64,000 nt of DNA from Cephalotrichum gorgonifer (GCA_900312665.1 ONZQ02000001.1:2209248-2273247); one strand, 5' to 3'; positions 10,929 through 22,678 are shown, counted from the stretch's first letter. The notes: a model not told the origin generated them from the letters alone. Translations and numbers: made by a program.

Positions 10929-12602
10929 CTAAGGTATATCTTCATCATCTCCTCCAAACCCAAAGCTGAAGCCAACACCTGAGTCCTGGCTATCCCCTCC
11001 GACCGCGGTGTCCCACTTCCTCTTCTTTTGTTCCTTTTTCGCGTCCAGGATCCCGAGAGCTCTTTCCAGGAGGTCAGGATGCTTCTCTCGGAGCCGGTTT
11101 GTGAAAAGCTGATACGGATCGGTAACATCTCGCTTGAATCCCGTCACTTGATCCGCCTTATCCTTCAAAAACGCGATCGCTTCAGACAAATGATACAGGT
11201 CTGAGGATACAGGAACAAAGTTCTGGGTCAGAGCAATGCCTGGTTCAAGGTTCACCACCAGATGCCACCAGCCACTTGGGACATGCAAGATCTCGCCCAT
11301 CTCGCAAATGCCCTCAATACATCCAGGCGACTGTCGGGCTTCGGCGTGAAATTCGAGGAGCCATTCGGCGATGCTCAAAGGACTAGTTACCTCGCTGCTG
11401 TCGCTGGACACGTATACGCCGGGCACGTCAGCGCCTGGGGGGAACATTATCCAGTACTTCGCGCCCTGGATAACAGCATTCCATGCGCTGGTGGCGTTTG
11501 GGTCCTTGTGGAAGGTCGAGCCGCTGCGTTGCGGTCCGATGATAAGCCATCGATGAGCCGGGCGTTCTGCCCCTAGGAGCTCGAACAAGTCCGGTCCGAA
11601 ACACTCTGGCCTCCAATAAGTCGCACCGGCCTCCTGTCCAACTGATATGTCCATCTTCTCGGCAAATTTGCGGTCAAAGAGGTACACGGGACTCTCGTCT
11701 GAGGTGGTTGTCATATACTTGGTGTAAGTCTCAAAGGTCCAGTCCACTGATTCTGCCCGGAAAACCACGTCTCTATACTTAGTAGAGAAGTATTCCAAGT
11801 TCCAATCTCGGAAAGCCGGCCAATCTTGGATACATTTGGTGAGTATGAAGGGCTTCCGGGCCCATTGGCCCGCGAAGTCGTCGTTGGATATGGTCTCAAA
11901 TCGTGCGATCTGATTACACGCCGGTATGCTGGCTGTGTAGGTAGCTAGGTCAATGTTGCTGCAGACGAATGGTCTGTGGAGAACATCAGAGAAGACGGTG
12001 TCGCAGTTGATGGCGCCGTTTGGCTCCTCGGGAAGGCGAAGAAATGTTGATCTCCAAGTCCCCCTCCACTCGAGAGCGGTGCTATTTTTCAGCTCCGACC
12101 TATCTTCCGTGTTAGCTATCTCACAACACTAACGCCCATACACGCATCTGAGAAGCCGGATAATGACCTTGTTGGGATTCAGAGGGTGACCCGTTGCACG
12201 ACCAAATACCAATTTAGGTCCCTAGGCCAAGGAATGGCCCAAGCACGGGGTATGCCGTACTAACATGGGGAATAGGATGGGCGGTATAATAGCTTACTCG
12301 AGGTACAAGGACTTCCACAGATCGTCGGAATGGCACGCAGCGTAGAGGAACTTGCAAGCAGAGCCGAGCATCCGAAGAGAGGAGGCATCGAGATATTCCA
12401 AAAATATTAGTAGCATTTCGTCGGGGAAGAGCTGAAAGGTTCCCATAGAAGCTCTTGCAATCGGCCCATCCGCGAGATATCGGTTCCCCAATGGTTTCAC
12501 TCCTAGTGGGTGGGTAGGTATTGAGGCTGCGGCGCCGAGGAGGGCATCATTCGAGCCCCAGGCCCTACCGTTGGCCTGGGTAGCTGGAGTCTCTCGACAC
12601 AT
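10929..12602 (-). CDS. F-box and JmjC-domain protein
   Basis: A predicted Fe(II)/2-oxoglutarate-dependent oxygenase of the JMJD6-like JmjC class joined to an F-box. Two exons (12602-12298 and 12099-10929) flank a 198-base intron with GTAAGC donor and CTAAC branch, giving 491 aa. The F-box (FQLFPDEMLLIFLEYLD, about 55-102) would bind Skp1 in an SCF ligase. The double-stranded beta-helix carries the metal triad: HKD (His 299, Asp 301) and the distal His in SGWWH (about 381), with NATSAWN after the HxD as in JMJD6 relatives. A basic stretch and an acidic tail (DDEDIP) end the protein. Substrate is unknown: protein hydroxylation is likelier than histone demethylation by family resemblance. A later in-frame ATG directly before the F-box is an alternative start. 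Confidence 0.88.
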
Positions 12603-13487
12603 GTCTGGCTTTGCGTCGGTCGACTAGAGAGAGATACAGCCCCTCGCACAGGAAAACCAATGCCAGTGAGAGAGCGTGGTGTGATAATGCTGGACTTGGA
12701 GATTTTAGCCCAGTGAAACGTTCCGCTTCGCTAAGTGGATCTTCCAGGGCTCCTGGACCTCTATTCGGGGAAGGTGTGGGTGACAGGCGTGCTTCCCAGG
12801 CGAAGCCACCCTCTCCCTCAGCACTCATACACTGCTTTCCCCAGCCAGAGAGCGTGGGAGTTCATGTGCAAAAGTGGACCTGCCAAATCCGGAATTATCG
12901 CACCTCTTGTTCTTTTGCGCCAGGCAGCCACGTTCATTGGACGTCAGACAGTGTGCTTCAAACAGTTCGCGTAATATTTCACACCCAAAACCCCACTTCC
13001 ATTCTTGAGCCCCTCCAGTTACCTACCACCAGATCCGTACCCTAATGCGTTTGATTGGCTGGTGGCAATGAGGTCCAACCTAGTTTGGAGTTGGCTCACC
13101 AAATTTTTTCGACTTCGGAGTGGGTGGTGGTGGTGGCTGCTCGGTTCAGCATAGTTTTTTTCCACCGCCGCCCTCCCATTATAATATCCTCGAGCGGCTT
13201 GAAAAAATCTCCTACCTTGCTACTACAACATATTCAACCACTGAACCTCTCAACACCAATATCATCACCACACCCTAGATTCTGGAATAACCCTCTTGCT
13301 AAGGACAAGAGGACCAGTATCTACTTTTTTTTCTCGATTAATTTTCCTGTATCCAGTGCCCTCGTTTGCGAGCGCTCTGCAGATTCTCTTCAAAAGGCAC
13401 CCAAAAGCCCCACCTTAACCCTCAACTTTTTTATCTAGATCCCAAGCCGTGCTTGCGATCTAGATCTTTTTTCCACCTACCTCAATC
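12603..13487. other. Divergent promoter and eIF4A leader
   Basis: This lies between the divergent F-box/JmjC and eIF4A genes. From about 13140 to 13487 it is rich in C and T on the plus strand, as is common in leaders of highly expressed fungal translation genes. I see no coding sequence. Confidence 0.5.
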
Positions 13488-15109
13488 ATGGCTGCCACAC
13501 AGGGACTCGAGGATGTCGCTGAGGGTAAGTGCAAAGCCTACTACGCCGTCGTCACCCCGAATATCCTGTCCCGCAAGGCCTGGGTCAAGACAGCTGGGCC
13601 TCTTCGGTGCCACGCTGCGCCCAGACCCCTCGTCGGAGATTTGCCTCATCAAACGTCGGGCCGCGCTGTTAACTTGATACTAATGGACTTCTTTCTGTAG
13701 GGCTCATCGAGTCTAACTACGATGAGACCGTTGACTCCTTCGATGACATGAACTTGAAGTCCGAGCTCCTCCGAGGTATGCTACCCCGCCACCCCTCCTG
13801 GAGAGGCGTCCCCGCCTTGACCCCTGATATCATAGCGACTAACTCCATATCCAGGTGTTTACGCCTACGGTTTCGAGCGGCCTTCGGCCATTCAGCAGCG
13901 TGCTATTATGCCCGTTATCAAGGGTAGGACATCGCCACCCCCCTTTCAGACAAGCCCCTTACTGTCTGGTCCATCGTCACTATTTTCGTCAGATCTAACG
14001 CACCAGCTCCGTTGATATAGGTCACGATGTTATTGCCCAGGCCCAGTCCGGTACCGGAAAGACCGCCACCTTCTCCATCTCGGTTCTGGAGAAGATCGAC
14101 CCCGCCGTCAAGCAGTGCCAGGCTCTCATCCTCGCCCCTACCCGCGAGTTGGCGCAGCAGATCCAGAAGGTCGTCATCGCCATCGGTGACTTCATGAACA
14201 TTGAGTGCCACGCCTGCATTGGTGGCACCAGTGTCCGTGATGACATGAAGGCCCTCCAGGACGGCCCCCAGATCGTTGTCGGTACCCCTGGCCGTGTTCA
14301 GGACATGATCCAGCGCCGCTTCCTCAAGACGGATGCCATGAAGATGTTCGTCCTCGATGAGGCCGACGAGATGCTTTCTGTATGTCCATCCTCTTCTGCT
14401 TTTTTCTGAAGCGGTCTTGCCCGTTTTCGTGTTGCTGACAGACCTTTTTTGACAGCGTGGTTTCACCGAGCAAATCTACGACATCTTCCAGCTGCTCCCT
14501 CAGTCTACCCAGGTCGTTCTGCTCTCCGCCACCATGCCCCAGGACGTTCTTGAGGTCACCACCAAGTTCATGCGCGACCCCGTCCGCATTCTCGTCAAGA
14601 AGGACGAGCTTACCCTCGAGGGTATCAAGCAGTTCTATATTGCTGTCGAGAAGGAGGAGTGGAAGCTGGACACCCTGTCCGATCTCTACGAGACCGTCAC
14701 CATTACCCAGGCCGTCATCTTCTGCAACACCCGCAGGAAGGTCGACTGGCTTACCGACAAGCTCACCGCTCGTGACTTCACCGTCTCCGCCATGCACGGT
14801 GACATGGACCAGACCCAGCGTGATCTTATCATGAAGGAGTTCCGCTCGGGTTCGTCGCGTGTCCTGATCGCCACTGACCTCCTTGCCCGTGGTATCGATG
14901 TCCAGCAGGTCTCCCTGGTCATCAACTACGACCTCCCCGCCAACCGTGAGAACTACATCCACCGTATCGGTCGTGGTGGTCGTTTCGGCAGGAAGGGTGT
15001 TGCCATCAACTTTGTCACCGCCGATGACGTCCGCATGATGCGTGAGATTGAGCAGTTCTACAGCACCCAGATTGAGGAGATGCCTATGAACGTTGCCGAT
15101 CTCATCTAA
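13488..15109 (+). CDS. TIF1: ATP-dependent RNA helicase eIF4A
   Basis: The DEAD-box helicase of the eIF4F cap-binding complex, which unwinds 5' leaders during translation initiation in the cytoplasm. Five exons (13488-13524, 13701-13775, 13855-13923, 14021-14379, 14456-15109) give 397 aa, the expected length. Introns are 176, 79, 97 and 76 bases. Motifs in order are the Q motif ([13 protein letters not shown]), Walker [30 protein letters not shown], the helicase C-terminal domain with ARGIDVQQ and HRIGRGGR, and the terminus NVADLI. Codon use is strongly biased to C-ending codons, consistent with high expression. Four early introns clustered in the 5' half are notable, but phase is consistent across all of them. 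Confidence 0.98.
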
Positions 15110-16189
15110 GTCACCTTCCTTTCCCTAACGGTTGTTGCTCTCACCGTGTGGTACGGTGGTGCAAGTTTCGTTTGTATGTCAGGAGAGTGGGTTCCTCGGG
15201 TTAATCCGGTTTTTGGCATGGGAAGGGGTTTGTGGGAGTAGTCCCACTATGGTTGTCCCCCCCCGTTCCGAGGCATATGTTGATAGATGAGGCGGTCTGC
15301 GGAATCTTAGTCTTTTTTCTGTTGATTTTTTTTACACGGGGGTTTGTTAGTCAACAAGACGGCCATCTAAATCCTCATTGCATGGCTGAGGAACCTGGGG
15401 GCCTTGGTGGTGGTCAAGGTCTCCCCAGTTGCTGTTGGCTCTGCTCGATTTTTTGCGCGGATGCCGGCGTGCGTCTCAAAAGTAATCGGAAAGGGGTGCT
15501 CGAGATGCTTTTGTTTTCCTTTCTGTGTCCGCCTCTTGTTCTTCTGGGTCTTTCAATACATGCTGTTCTCAATTCGTCTGTTGCCGTTGTGATCGTGATG
15601 TTTCAAACCGGAGCCAAAGTTGTTTGCTGCGGGGCATGTCGTCGGTGTACCGTCGTTTACTACATATCCACAAAATATTAATCTTATACATTCCGAATGC
15701 CATCGACCTATACCATAGTCGTTACATATCCTAATTATTAGGGGTCTAAGGTGGCTTGGGAGGTATTCCAATACCAAGGGTTGCCAGACTAAGCAGGGAA
15801 CTTCTATGTGGTGAAGATATTGGGGTGGCCCTGAGGACGAAAATTTTATGACTCAATTTCGCCGCCTAGCTTAGTACTAGTTTTATTCAACCACCTATAC
15901 CAGCATTTTATTCAGACGTCATATCTCCAAGAGAGGAAAAAAAAATATCAGGCACAGAACCAGGCCGCATTCCAGTCTCACTTCTAGATTCACCGGCAGG
16001 CCCTTGTTATAGTCGTGTGATATTCTCGTGGTGTCGTATTCAACGAACGGAATACCGACGTTGTCTTAAATCTCCTTGGAGCTGCAACACGCTCCCTCAC
16101 TCACGTTGGCTTCACGGGCCTTCTTCTCGGCGGCTCTCACGTCAGGCTTAGTCCGTGGATCCCCCTCGGCCAAGAGACCCCTCGGAGTC
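15110..16189. other. eIF4A 3' region and SUA5 upstream region
   Basis: This tandem spacer holds the eIF4A 3' untranslated region and the SUA5 promoter. Its last 114 bases (16076-16189) stay open in frame with SUA5 but have no ATG. I see no separate gene. Confidence 0.45.
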
Positions 16190-17530
16190 ATGGCAATGAA
16201 GACACGGATCGTCAAAATCGCGGATGTGCCCTTAGGCAACTTCAAGAGTCCGACGGGTCCCACACACCTCGACTCCTTCGCCACAGACGCCTCCTCGGAG
16301 AGCGAACTCGCAAAGCTCCGCGAGGCCGCGCGGTACCTTTTGGAGAACGATACACCCGTGGCTTTCCCGACAGAGACCGTCTATGGCCTGGGCGCTGATG
16401 CGCGGCGCAGCGGCGCCGTGAGGGGGATATACGCCGCGAAGGGCAGGCCATCCGACAACCCGCTCATCGTCCACGTCTGCGACCTCCAGATGCTACGAGA
16501 CTTGCTACTTACCCCCGATAGGTACTCAGCCTCGGCGCAGGATCCTATCCCGGAGATCTACAGGCCGCTTATCGAGAGGTTCTGGCCCGGCCCCCTGACG
16601 ATTCTTCTCCCGGCGCCGGCGCGGTCGGCGCTGGCACCGGAGGTAACGGCTGGGCTACCAACCTTCGGAGTGAGGATGCCTGACTCGGGGCTGGCCCTCT
16701 CGCTGATAAAACTTTCTGGTGCGCCATTAGCCGCGCCCTCTGCCAATGCGTCGACAAAGCCATCGCCCACGACGGCGCGGCACGTCCTCGATGATCTCGA
16801 CGGGAGGATAGAGCTGATTCTTGACGGGGGCCCATGTCGTGTGGGCGTTGAGAGCACAGTGGTGGACGGGCTGTGTAACCCGCCGGTAGTGCTGCGGCCG
16901 GGCGGGGTGAGCATGGAGGAGTTAAGAGAGTGTCCTGGATGGGAGGGCGTCGTGAAAGGGTACAAAGACCAGAGCGAGGTGGGGAAGGCCGCCCCGAGGG
17001 CGCCGGGGATGAAGTATAAACACTACAGCCCGAAGGCAAAGGTTGTGCTGTACGAGGCTAGCTTCATAGCGGGTATCGATGGGGTTGTCGAGGAGGACCG
17101 GGCGACGAGCCTAGCCGCTTCTAAAGAGACGACGACTGTGGGATCTAATGGACACGCAGGCGAGAGGAGGGTTGGAATAATCCGGACCATGCGCTGGAAG
17201 CAGGGCGGTGGATTCCCGAGTGGGGAGCTCGTGCCGACGGCGGGTATAGTAGAGGATACAGATGGGACCAACGGGGCGGTCGATAGCACTTGCTTCGAGG
17301 TTACCGAGGGGGACCTGTCAGATGACCAGGGGAAGGCCATCGGCAAGGTACTGGACATTGGCCTCGGTGGAGATATTAGAGGGATTGCTCAGGGCCTCTT
17401 TTCCGCCCTGAGGGAGTTGGATCGGCGGGGGGTAGAGGTCATATACGTGGATGGCGTCGAAGATAGCGATGATATCGCCGGGGCAGTGATGAACAGGCTA
17501 CGCAAGGCGGCATCAGAAATCAGGTCGTAG
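16190..17530 (+). CDS. SUA5: Threonylcarbamoyl-AMP synthase SUA5
   Basis: This makes threonylcarbamoyl-AMP from threonine, bicarbonate and ATP, the first step of the t6A modification at position 37 of ANN-decoding tRNAs. It is a single exon of 446 aa. The YrdC domain spans roughly residues 40-250, with PTETVYGLGADA (60-71) and the nucleotide-site signature KGRPSDNPL (84-92), followed by SANASTKPSPT and the conserved VESTVVD. A linker with PGMKYKHYSPK leads into the C-terminal Sua5 domain. Length matches fungal SUA5 (yeast is about 426). The start is the first in-frame ATG, and a second ATG follows two codons later. The stop lies 145 bases from the convergent RET3 stop. Confidence 0.96.
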   Translation: MAMKTRIVKIADVPLGNFKSPTGPTHLDSFATDASSESELAKLREAARYLLENDTPVAFPTETVYGLGADARRSGAVRGIYAAKGRPSDNPLIVHVCDLQMLRDLLLTPDRYSASAQDPIPEIYRPLIERFWPGPLTILLPAPARSALAPEVTAGLPTFGVRMPDSGLALSLIKLSGAPLAAPSANASTKPSPTTARHVLDDLDGRIELILDGGPCRVGVESTVVDGLCNPPVVLRPGGVSMEELRECPGWEGVVKGYKDQSEVGKAAPRAPGMKYKHYSPKAKVVLYEASFIAGIDGVVEEDRATSLAASKETTTVGSNGHAGERRVGIIRTMRWKQGGGFPSGELVPTAGIVEDTDGTNGAVDSTCFEVTEGDLSDDQGKAIGKVLDIGLGGDIRGIAQGLFSALRELDRRGVEVIYVDGVEDSDDIAGAVMNRLRKAASEIRS

Positions 17531-17675
17531 CCTGCACACACATTAGAGACACTACGACCACAATTCATAGAGATAGAAACCACCGCAACTCATGACCATA
17601 AACATTTCGCCCTGCATAAACGGATTTCATCCCCCCGTCTCGCCCCCTCCCCTCTACACCTGCCCTCCACCTTGT

Positions 17676-18428
17676 TCAAAGGCCCTGCCTTAACCAGTCC
17701 GTGAACTTCGCCTTTCCTAGTTGCGCCAGGTTGTTAACGCCCTGCTCGCTCAGGTCGATTCGGCCCAGGTTGACGTCCTGGGTGGGCGCCTTGCTGACAC
17801 GCTGGATGACGATTGTCGGATCCGTCTCGAGGATGATTCCGTCGTCGACTATCTCGTCGACAGCAAGGGAGACGAGGTCGTAGTTCTCGATGATGGTTCG
17901 CTTGTCGACGGATTGTCTTCCCTTGGAGTTAGGATACAGCTCTGCTCTCCCCCTGTTGTGGCAGGGGATCGTAGGATAGGAGCTCGGCTTACTTGAAAAG
18001 GAGGTGGAGGGAATCCCGTAGGGCCAGGATGACGTTGTATAGAAGGATCTCGTTCTCGTCCACGCTCCCAATGACATACATCATGACGTCCGACTCCATC
18101 TTGTAGAGCACGATCCTGTTGTCGTACAGGATGATGTCGCCCGTCTGCTTGAGTGTCTTATCCGCTAGCCCCTTCTCGAAGGCTTTTTGCGCCTTTAGGT
18201 CTGGGTAAGGATTGGAGGATGCTCCTGCATAGAGAGTCGTTGTCAGTATAGCTCTAGCTAGACTCAAAGGCCTATGAGGCCGATCGGGTGCTATGAGAGC
18301 AGCGCACCGCTTAGGCCGGTAGTGGCATTGTGGGGTGGGCTGTAGTATTTGGCGAATATCCTCGAACCGTCATCGCTGCTGAGGATGAGGACGGCCTGGA
18401 CCGTGAAAAGGGACATTCCTGGAGACAT
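17676..18428 (-). CDS. RET3: Coatomer zeta subunit (COPI)
   Basis: The small zeta subunit of the COPI coat, which retrieves vesicles from Golgi to ER. It has a longin-type fold. Three exons (18428-18308, 18224-17993, 17916-17676) give 197 aa. Exon 1 encodes MSPGMSLFTVQAVLIL and FAKYYSPP, typical of the family. Exon 2 carries FEKGL, DIILYDNRIVLYKMESDVMMYVIG and ends in HLLFK. Exon 3 begins with QSVDKRTIIENYDLV. Intron 1 is 83 bases with a less usual GTGCGC donor. Intron 2 is 76 bases with a CTAAC branch, and the distal of two AGs five bases apart must be used to stay in frame. The gene is divergent from MCM4. Confidence 0.95.
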
Positions 18429-18853
18429 GGCGCCGGTGTTCCGTTAACAAATCGGGGGCTTAAAGGGGGTATCAGAGGCTCTAGGCGGAACACTCTGCTT
18501 CAATGTCACTGACGCCCAGCTCGTGGATCTCTCGATGCCACCGTGTGGTTTGGTGGGGCTCCGACATTGCGGGTATACTTCGGTGTAATGGCAATACCCT
18601 CAGTGCAAGACACAAGTGCACAGACCACCACCGCGTAAAGTGGAACGCGTCTCTGGACGTGTCCCCCTTTTAATTGGGTTTTCAGAACGCGTCGGGCCTC
18701 TCCCACCTGTCCCTAGCCTCCGTCGCAAGATTGCGTTGCCCCTCCAGCGAGGCCAGCCCTTTTCATACCCTCATCGTCACCCACTCTCCCTTACCAAAAC
18801 AACAACAGGGGAATTTACTCATTGGAAAGGCAACTCGCTTGAAATCCAATATC
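18429..18853. promoter_or_regulatory. RET3/MCM4 divergent promoter
   Basis: A 425-base spacer between two divergent start codons, so both promoters share it. It contains a pair of ACGCGT boxes nearer MCM4. A short pyrimidine-rich stretch and an AACAACAACAGG segment precede the MCM4 ATG. Confidence 0.6.
18645..18692. promoter_or_regulatory. Two MluI cell-cycle boxes upstream of MCM4
   Basis: ACGCGT occurs at 18645-18650 and 18687-18692, both inside the nine bases GAACGCGTC, 42 bases apart and about 160-210 bases before the MCM4 ATG. ACGCGT is the binding site of the MBF (Mbp1/Swi6-type) G1/S activator in yeasts, which controls MCM and other replication genes. MBF control here is inferred from the sites alone. 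Confidence 0.6.
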
Positions 18854-21800
18854 ATGTCTTCTCCTTCGAGTCGGCGTCAGACGCCCCGCCGTTCCACAAG
18901 GAACTCGACCGCGCCAAGGAGTAGCCCCGCCCCGGCCGTCGAAAACTCCCAAGATGCCCAGGAAAGCACAACCCCTCGTGCTTCACGCCCGGCGCAGCTC
19001 GCCTCCAGCCCTCTTTTCTACCAACAGTCATCGTCGCCTACGAGGTCTGGCGACAGCCAGTCTCAGGCTCGCGATGTGTCGTCTCCCCTGCGGCAGATGT
19101 CGAACTCCCAGACCACAGGGAATGGTGCATCTGTTGCCCCCAGCTCGCCCCTCCGACAGATGACAGGTACCCTGTCTGCGGGAGATCGAACCCCCCGCGC
19201 CAGCGGTATGCTCGCAGGCCGTAAGTATCGTGTGGACTAAGCTCATCCCGCCTGCTCGGGACTTTTACTGACAATTATCCTCGCAGAATCTTCGCCCATA
19301 CGATATGAACCCAGCTCTAGCCCGGGCCGCTCACTGCGCCCGCCACACTCAGATCTACGAAGTGACAGCAGTGGACTTTTCGTGAGGGCCGGCCCTTCCA
19401 GCGGCCGTGCTGTTCGCGGAGATATTCAGTCCGACTTCCGCCTCTCTAGGTCGCCTCAACCGCCCAGGCGAGTAATCCTGGACGATGTTGGCCGTGTCGT
19501 CCAGGAAGGGCCGTCGGAGGCCGGCACTTTCGGAAACAGAGATCCTACTACATCGCAGGCGGACGCCCTTGGAGGTGTCGGTCACGGTGTCGTCTGGGGT
19601 ACTACGGTCTCCATCGAGGACTCCTTCATGGTCTTCAACGATTTCCTCCGAAATTTCACCAAGAAATACCAAATGTACCGGGATGGCCTGTCCGACGAAG
19701 AAATCAGGAATTCTCCCGATGCGAATTCTAAGCCCTACCTCGAGGCTCTGGAGACGATGCTTTTGCTGGGTACAACCAGGCTCTATCTCGACATTGGCGA
19801 CCTGAAGCTCTACCCACCGACGCGGAAGCTCTGGCACCAGCTCATCCTGTACCCTCAGGAAATCGTTCCTGTCATGGATCAAACCGTGAAGGATGTGATC
19901 CTAGAGTTAGTAACGAAGGGCGGCCGAGCATCTCAGAGTGCTGCTTCTCCTGGGCAGATGGATTTGAGCCAGAGCTCTGAGCCCGCCTTCCCCAGCTCAG
20001 ACAGGCCTGATGCGCCGTCGAGCTCGCGAATGCTTAATCACTCAGCTGAGGAGCAGGTTGAGAAGACGGCGTACCTTGTCCGGCCCTACGGTCTTGAGAA
20101 GACTGTCAACCTACGTGACTTGAACCCATCAGGTAAGACCCTTGGCCCCAGCTTGAACTATACTATCCATCACAGTACTGATATCAGGTAGATATGGATC
20201 ATCTCATCTCGATAAAGGGATTCGTTATTCGAAGCACCCCCGTCATTCCAGACATGAAAGATGCATTCTTCAAGTGCAACGTCTGCGGCCACACCACAAA
20301 CGTTGAGCTCGAGAGGGGCAGAATTCGCGAGCCCACCGAGTGTCCACGACCCGTTTGCGGTCAGAAGAACTCGATGCAGATCGTCCACAACAGGTGCGAA
20401 TTCACAGATAAGCAGGTCATCAAGCTGCAGGAGACACCTGATATGGTGCCTGCCGGCCAGACGCCGCACTCCGTCTCAGTCTGTGTGTACAACGAGCTCG
20501 TTGACTTCTGCAAAGCTGGTGATCGTGTGCGGATCACGGGCATCTTCAGGGCCAGTCCCGTGCGTGTCAACCCACGCCAGAGGAGCGTCAAGAGCGTGTA
20601 CAAGACGTACGTCGATGTCCTACACATCCAGAAGGATGACAAGAAAAGGATGGGTGCCGACCCCTCTACGCTGGCTGTCGAGGGCCATGAAGAAGAGGAG
20701 CAGGCCGCAAGCAACGACGAGAATCGCATCCCCGAGACCCGAAAACTTAAACCCGAGGAGATTGAGAAGATTAAGGAGACGGCGGCCCGAGAGGACATCT
20801 ACGACTTGTTGTCGCGCTCCTTGGCCCCCTCTATTTACGAGATGGACGACGTGAAGAAAGGGATTCTCCTCCAGCTCTTTGGGGGAACCAACAAGTCGTT
20901 CCACAAGGGAGGAAGCCCAAAATACCGTGGCGATATCAATGTCCTCCTCTGCGGTGACCCGTCTACCTCAAAGTCGCAGCTTCTCTCGTACGTGCACAAG
21001 ATTGCTCCGCGCGGTGTCTACACAAGCGGAAAGGGGTCGTCGGCGGTCGGTCTAACAGCGTACGTCACGCGCGACCCCGAGTCGAGGCAGCTTGTCCTCG
21101 AGTCCGGTGCTCTCGTGCTCTCCGACGGCGGAGTTTGCTGTATCGATGAGTTCGACAAGATGTCCGAGAGCACGCGATCCGTTCTCCACGAGGTCATGGA
21201 GCAGCAGACGGTATCGGTGGCCAAGGCAGGCATCATCACGACACTTAATGCCCGAACCAGCATCCTCGCGTCGGCGAACCCAATCGGCAGCCGGTACAAC
21301 CCGGACGTGTCGGTCCCGCAGAATATCGATCTCCCGCCGACGCTGCTCTCTCGATTCGATCTAGTCTACCTTATCCTAGATCGTGTAGATGAGAAGAACG
21401 ATAGGCGGCTCGCAAAGCACATATTGACTATGTATCTGGAGGATACACCCGAGCATGCTGCCTCCAGCAACGAAATTCTCGTGAGTATTGCCCCGCTCCC
21501 CTCAACGCCAAGGAGGAGTCAAGCTAACCCATGCTCGCCAGCCCGTCGAGTTCCTCACTTCATACATATCTTATGCCAAGGCCAACATCCACCCCACCCT
21601 CACGAATGACGCGGCGCAGGAGCTCACGGAATGCTACGTCGAGATGCGGAAGCTCGGTCAGGACGTCCGTGCCTCGGAGAAGCGCATCACGGCCACGACG
21701 CGTCAGCTGGAGAGCATGATCCGTCTCTCGGAGGCTCACGCCAAGATGCGCCTTTCGTCCGAGGTCTCACGCTCCGATGTCCGCGAGGCCTATCGCCTTA

Positions 21801-22123
21801 TCCGTTCGGCGCTGAAGACCGCTGCCACGGACTCGCAGGGGCGGATCGACATGAGTCTCCTGACGGAGGGGACGAGTGCGGTGGACAGGAGGATGAGGGA
21901 TGAGCTGAAGACGGCCATCTTGGCTGTTCTGGATGAGATGACCAGCGGCGGGGGGAGTGTTAAGTGGGGGGATGTGGCGAGGAAGGTCGGGGAGACCACC
22001 AGTGGGCCGGTTGAAGGGGCCGACTTCTCTGAATGTATGCGGATGTTGGACATGGAAGGGTCAATTATGGTGTCGGGAGATGGCCCGAGGAGGATGGTGA
22101 GGAGGGTTACGGGGGCCGTGTAA
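18854..22123 (+). CDS. MCM4: DNA replication licensing factor MCM4
   Basis: A subunit of the Mcm2-7 replicative helicase. Four exons (18854-19220, 19287-20132, 20192-21480, 21542-22123) give 1027 aa. The first 170 residues are Ser/Pro-rich with many SP and TP sites, the regulatory tail that DDK and CDK phosphorylate in this family. The MCM N-domain holds a zinc site (Cys about 433, 436, 455, 460). The AAA+ core has Walker A GDPSTSKSQ (Lys about 665), Walker B CCIDEFDKM and the arginine finger SRFD, followed by the C-terminal winged-helix region. Intron 2 ends with two possible acceptors four bases apart (CAG/GTAG). Only the distal one restores NPSDMDHLISIKG. MluI boxes in the promoter suggest G1/S expression. 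Confidence 0.97.
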
Positions 22124-22678
22124 AGGTTTTGGGGCCGGGGTATGAGCTGATGTGAAATGAGGGTATGGAAATGAAGGGAGGTGATAGAGTGACACTATTT
22201 GTTATGGCGTCGGTTCCGGTTTTCCTGTAGCTTTGACCGCGATTAAAAGATATAGATCTGCACCATTCTCTCCTCCTGACTGTGACTCTGTCCGAAGTAG
22301 AGCCAAAGTAGAGCATCTCATGTCTCACTTGAATCAAAGACTGCCCACCATCAATCTGCATGCGATGTCCTGCTCTCGGCAGGGCAGGAGGAGGTGCCTT
22401 AAGCGGCGGATCGCCCGAGGTGGGCATGATTTTCGCGATTTTCTAAGATGACGACGGCCGACCTGGCGGAGGTTCAGTAGTCCAGGCAGAAACCCCGCGC
22501 TTCCAGGGCCGTAACAGCGCGTATACAAATCACGGCTGACGCTTCGCCAAGAAGAAAAAAGGGGGGGTATCATTGTAATAACGTGTACTCGTTCCAGTAT
22601 TCTACACAGCATGACATGACCCGCTCCTGCTGGTCTTCCGCCACTCCATGGTCTCAACCTAGCCAGCCTAACGCCCCA
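22124..22678. other. Convergent 3' region MCM4/MED6
   Basis: A tail-to-tail spacer carrying both 3' untranslated regions. I see no gene or structured element in it. Confidence 0.5.

Noticed and set aside
14324..14962. A 212-codon frame antisense to eIF4A
   Set aside because: It is a shadow of strongly biased eIF4A codons, with no independent support.
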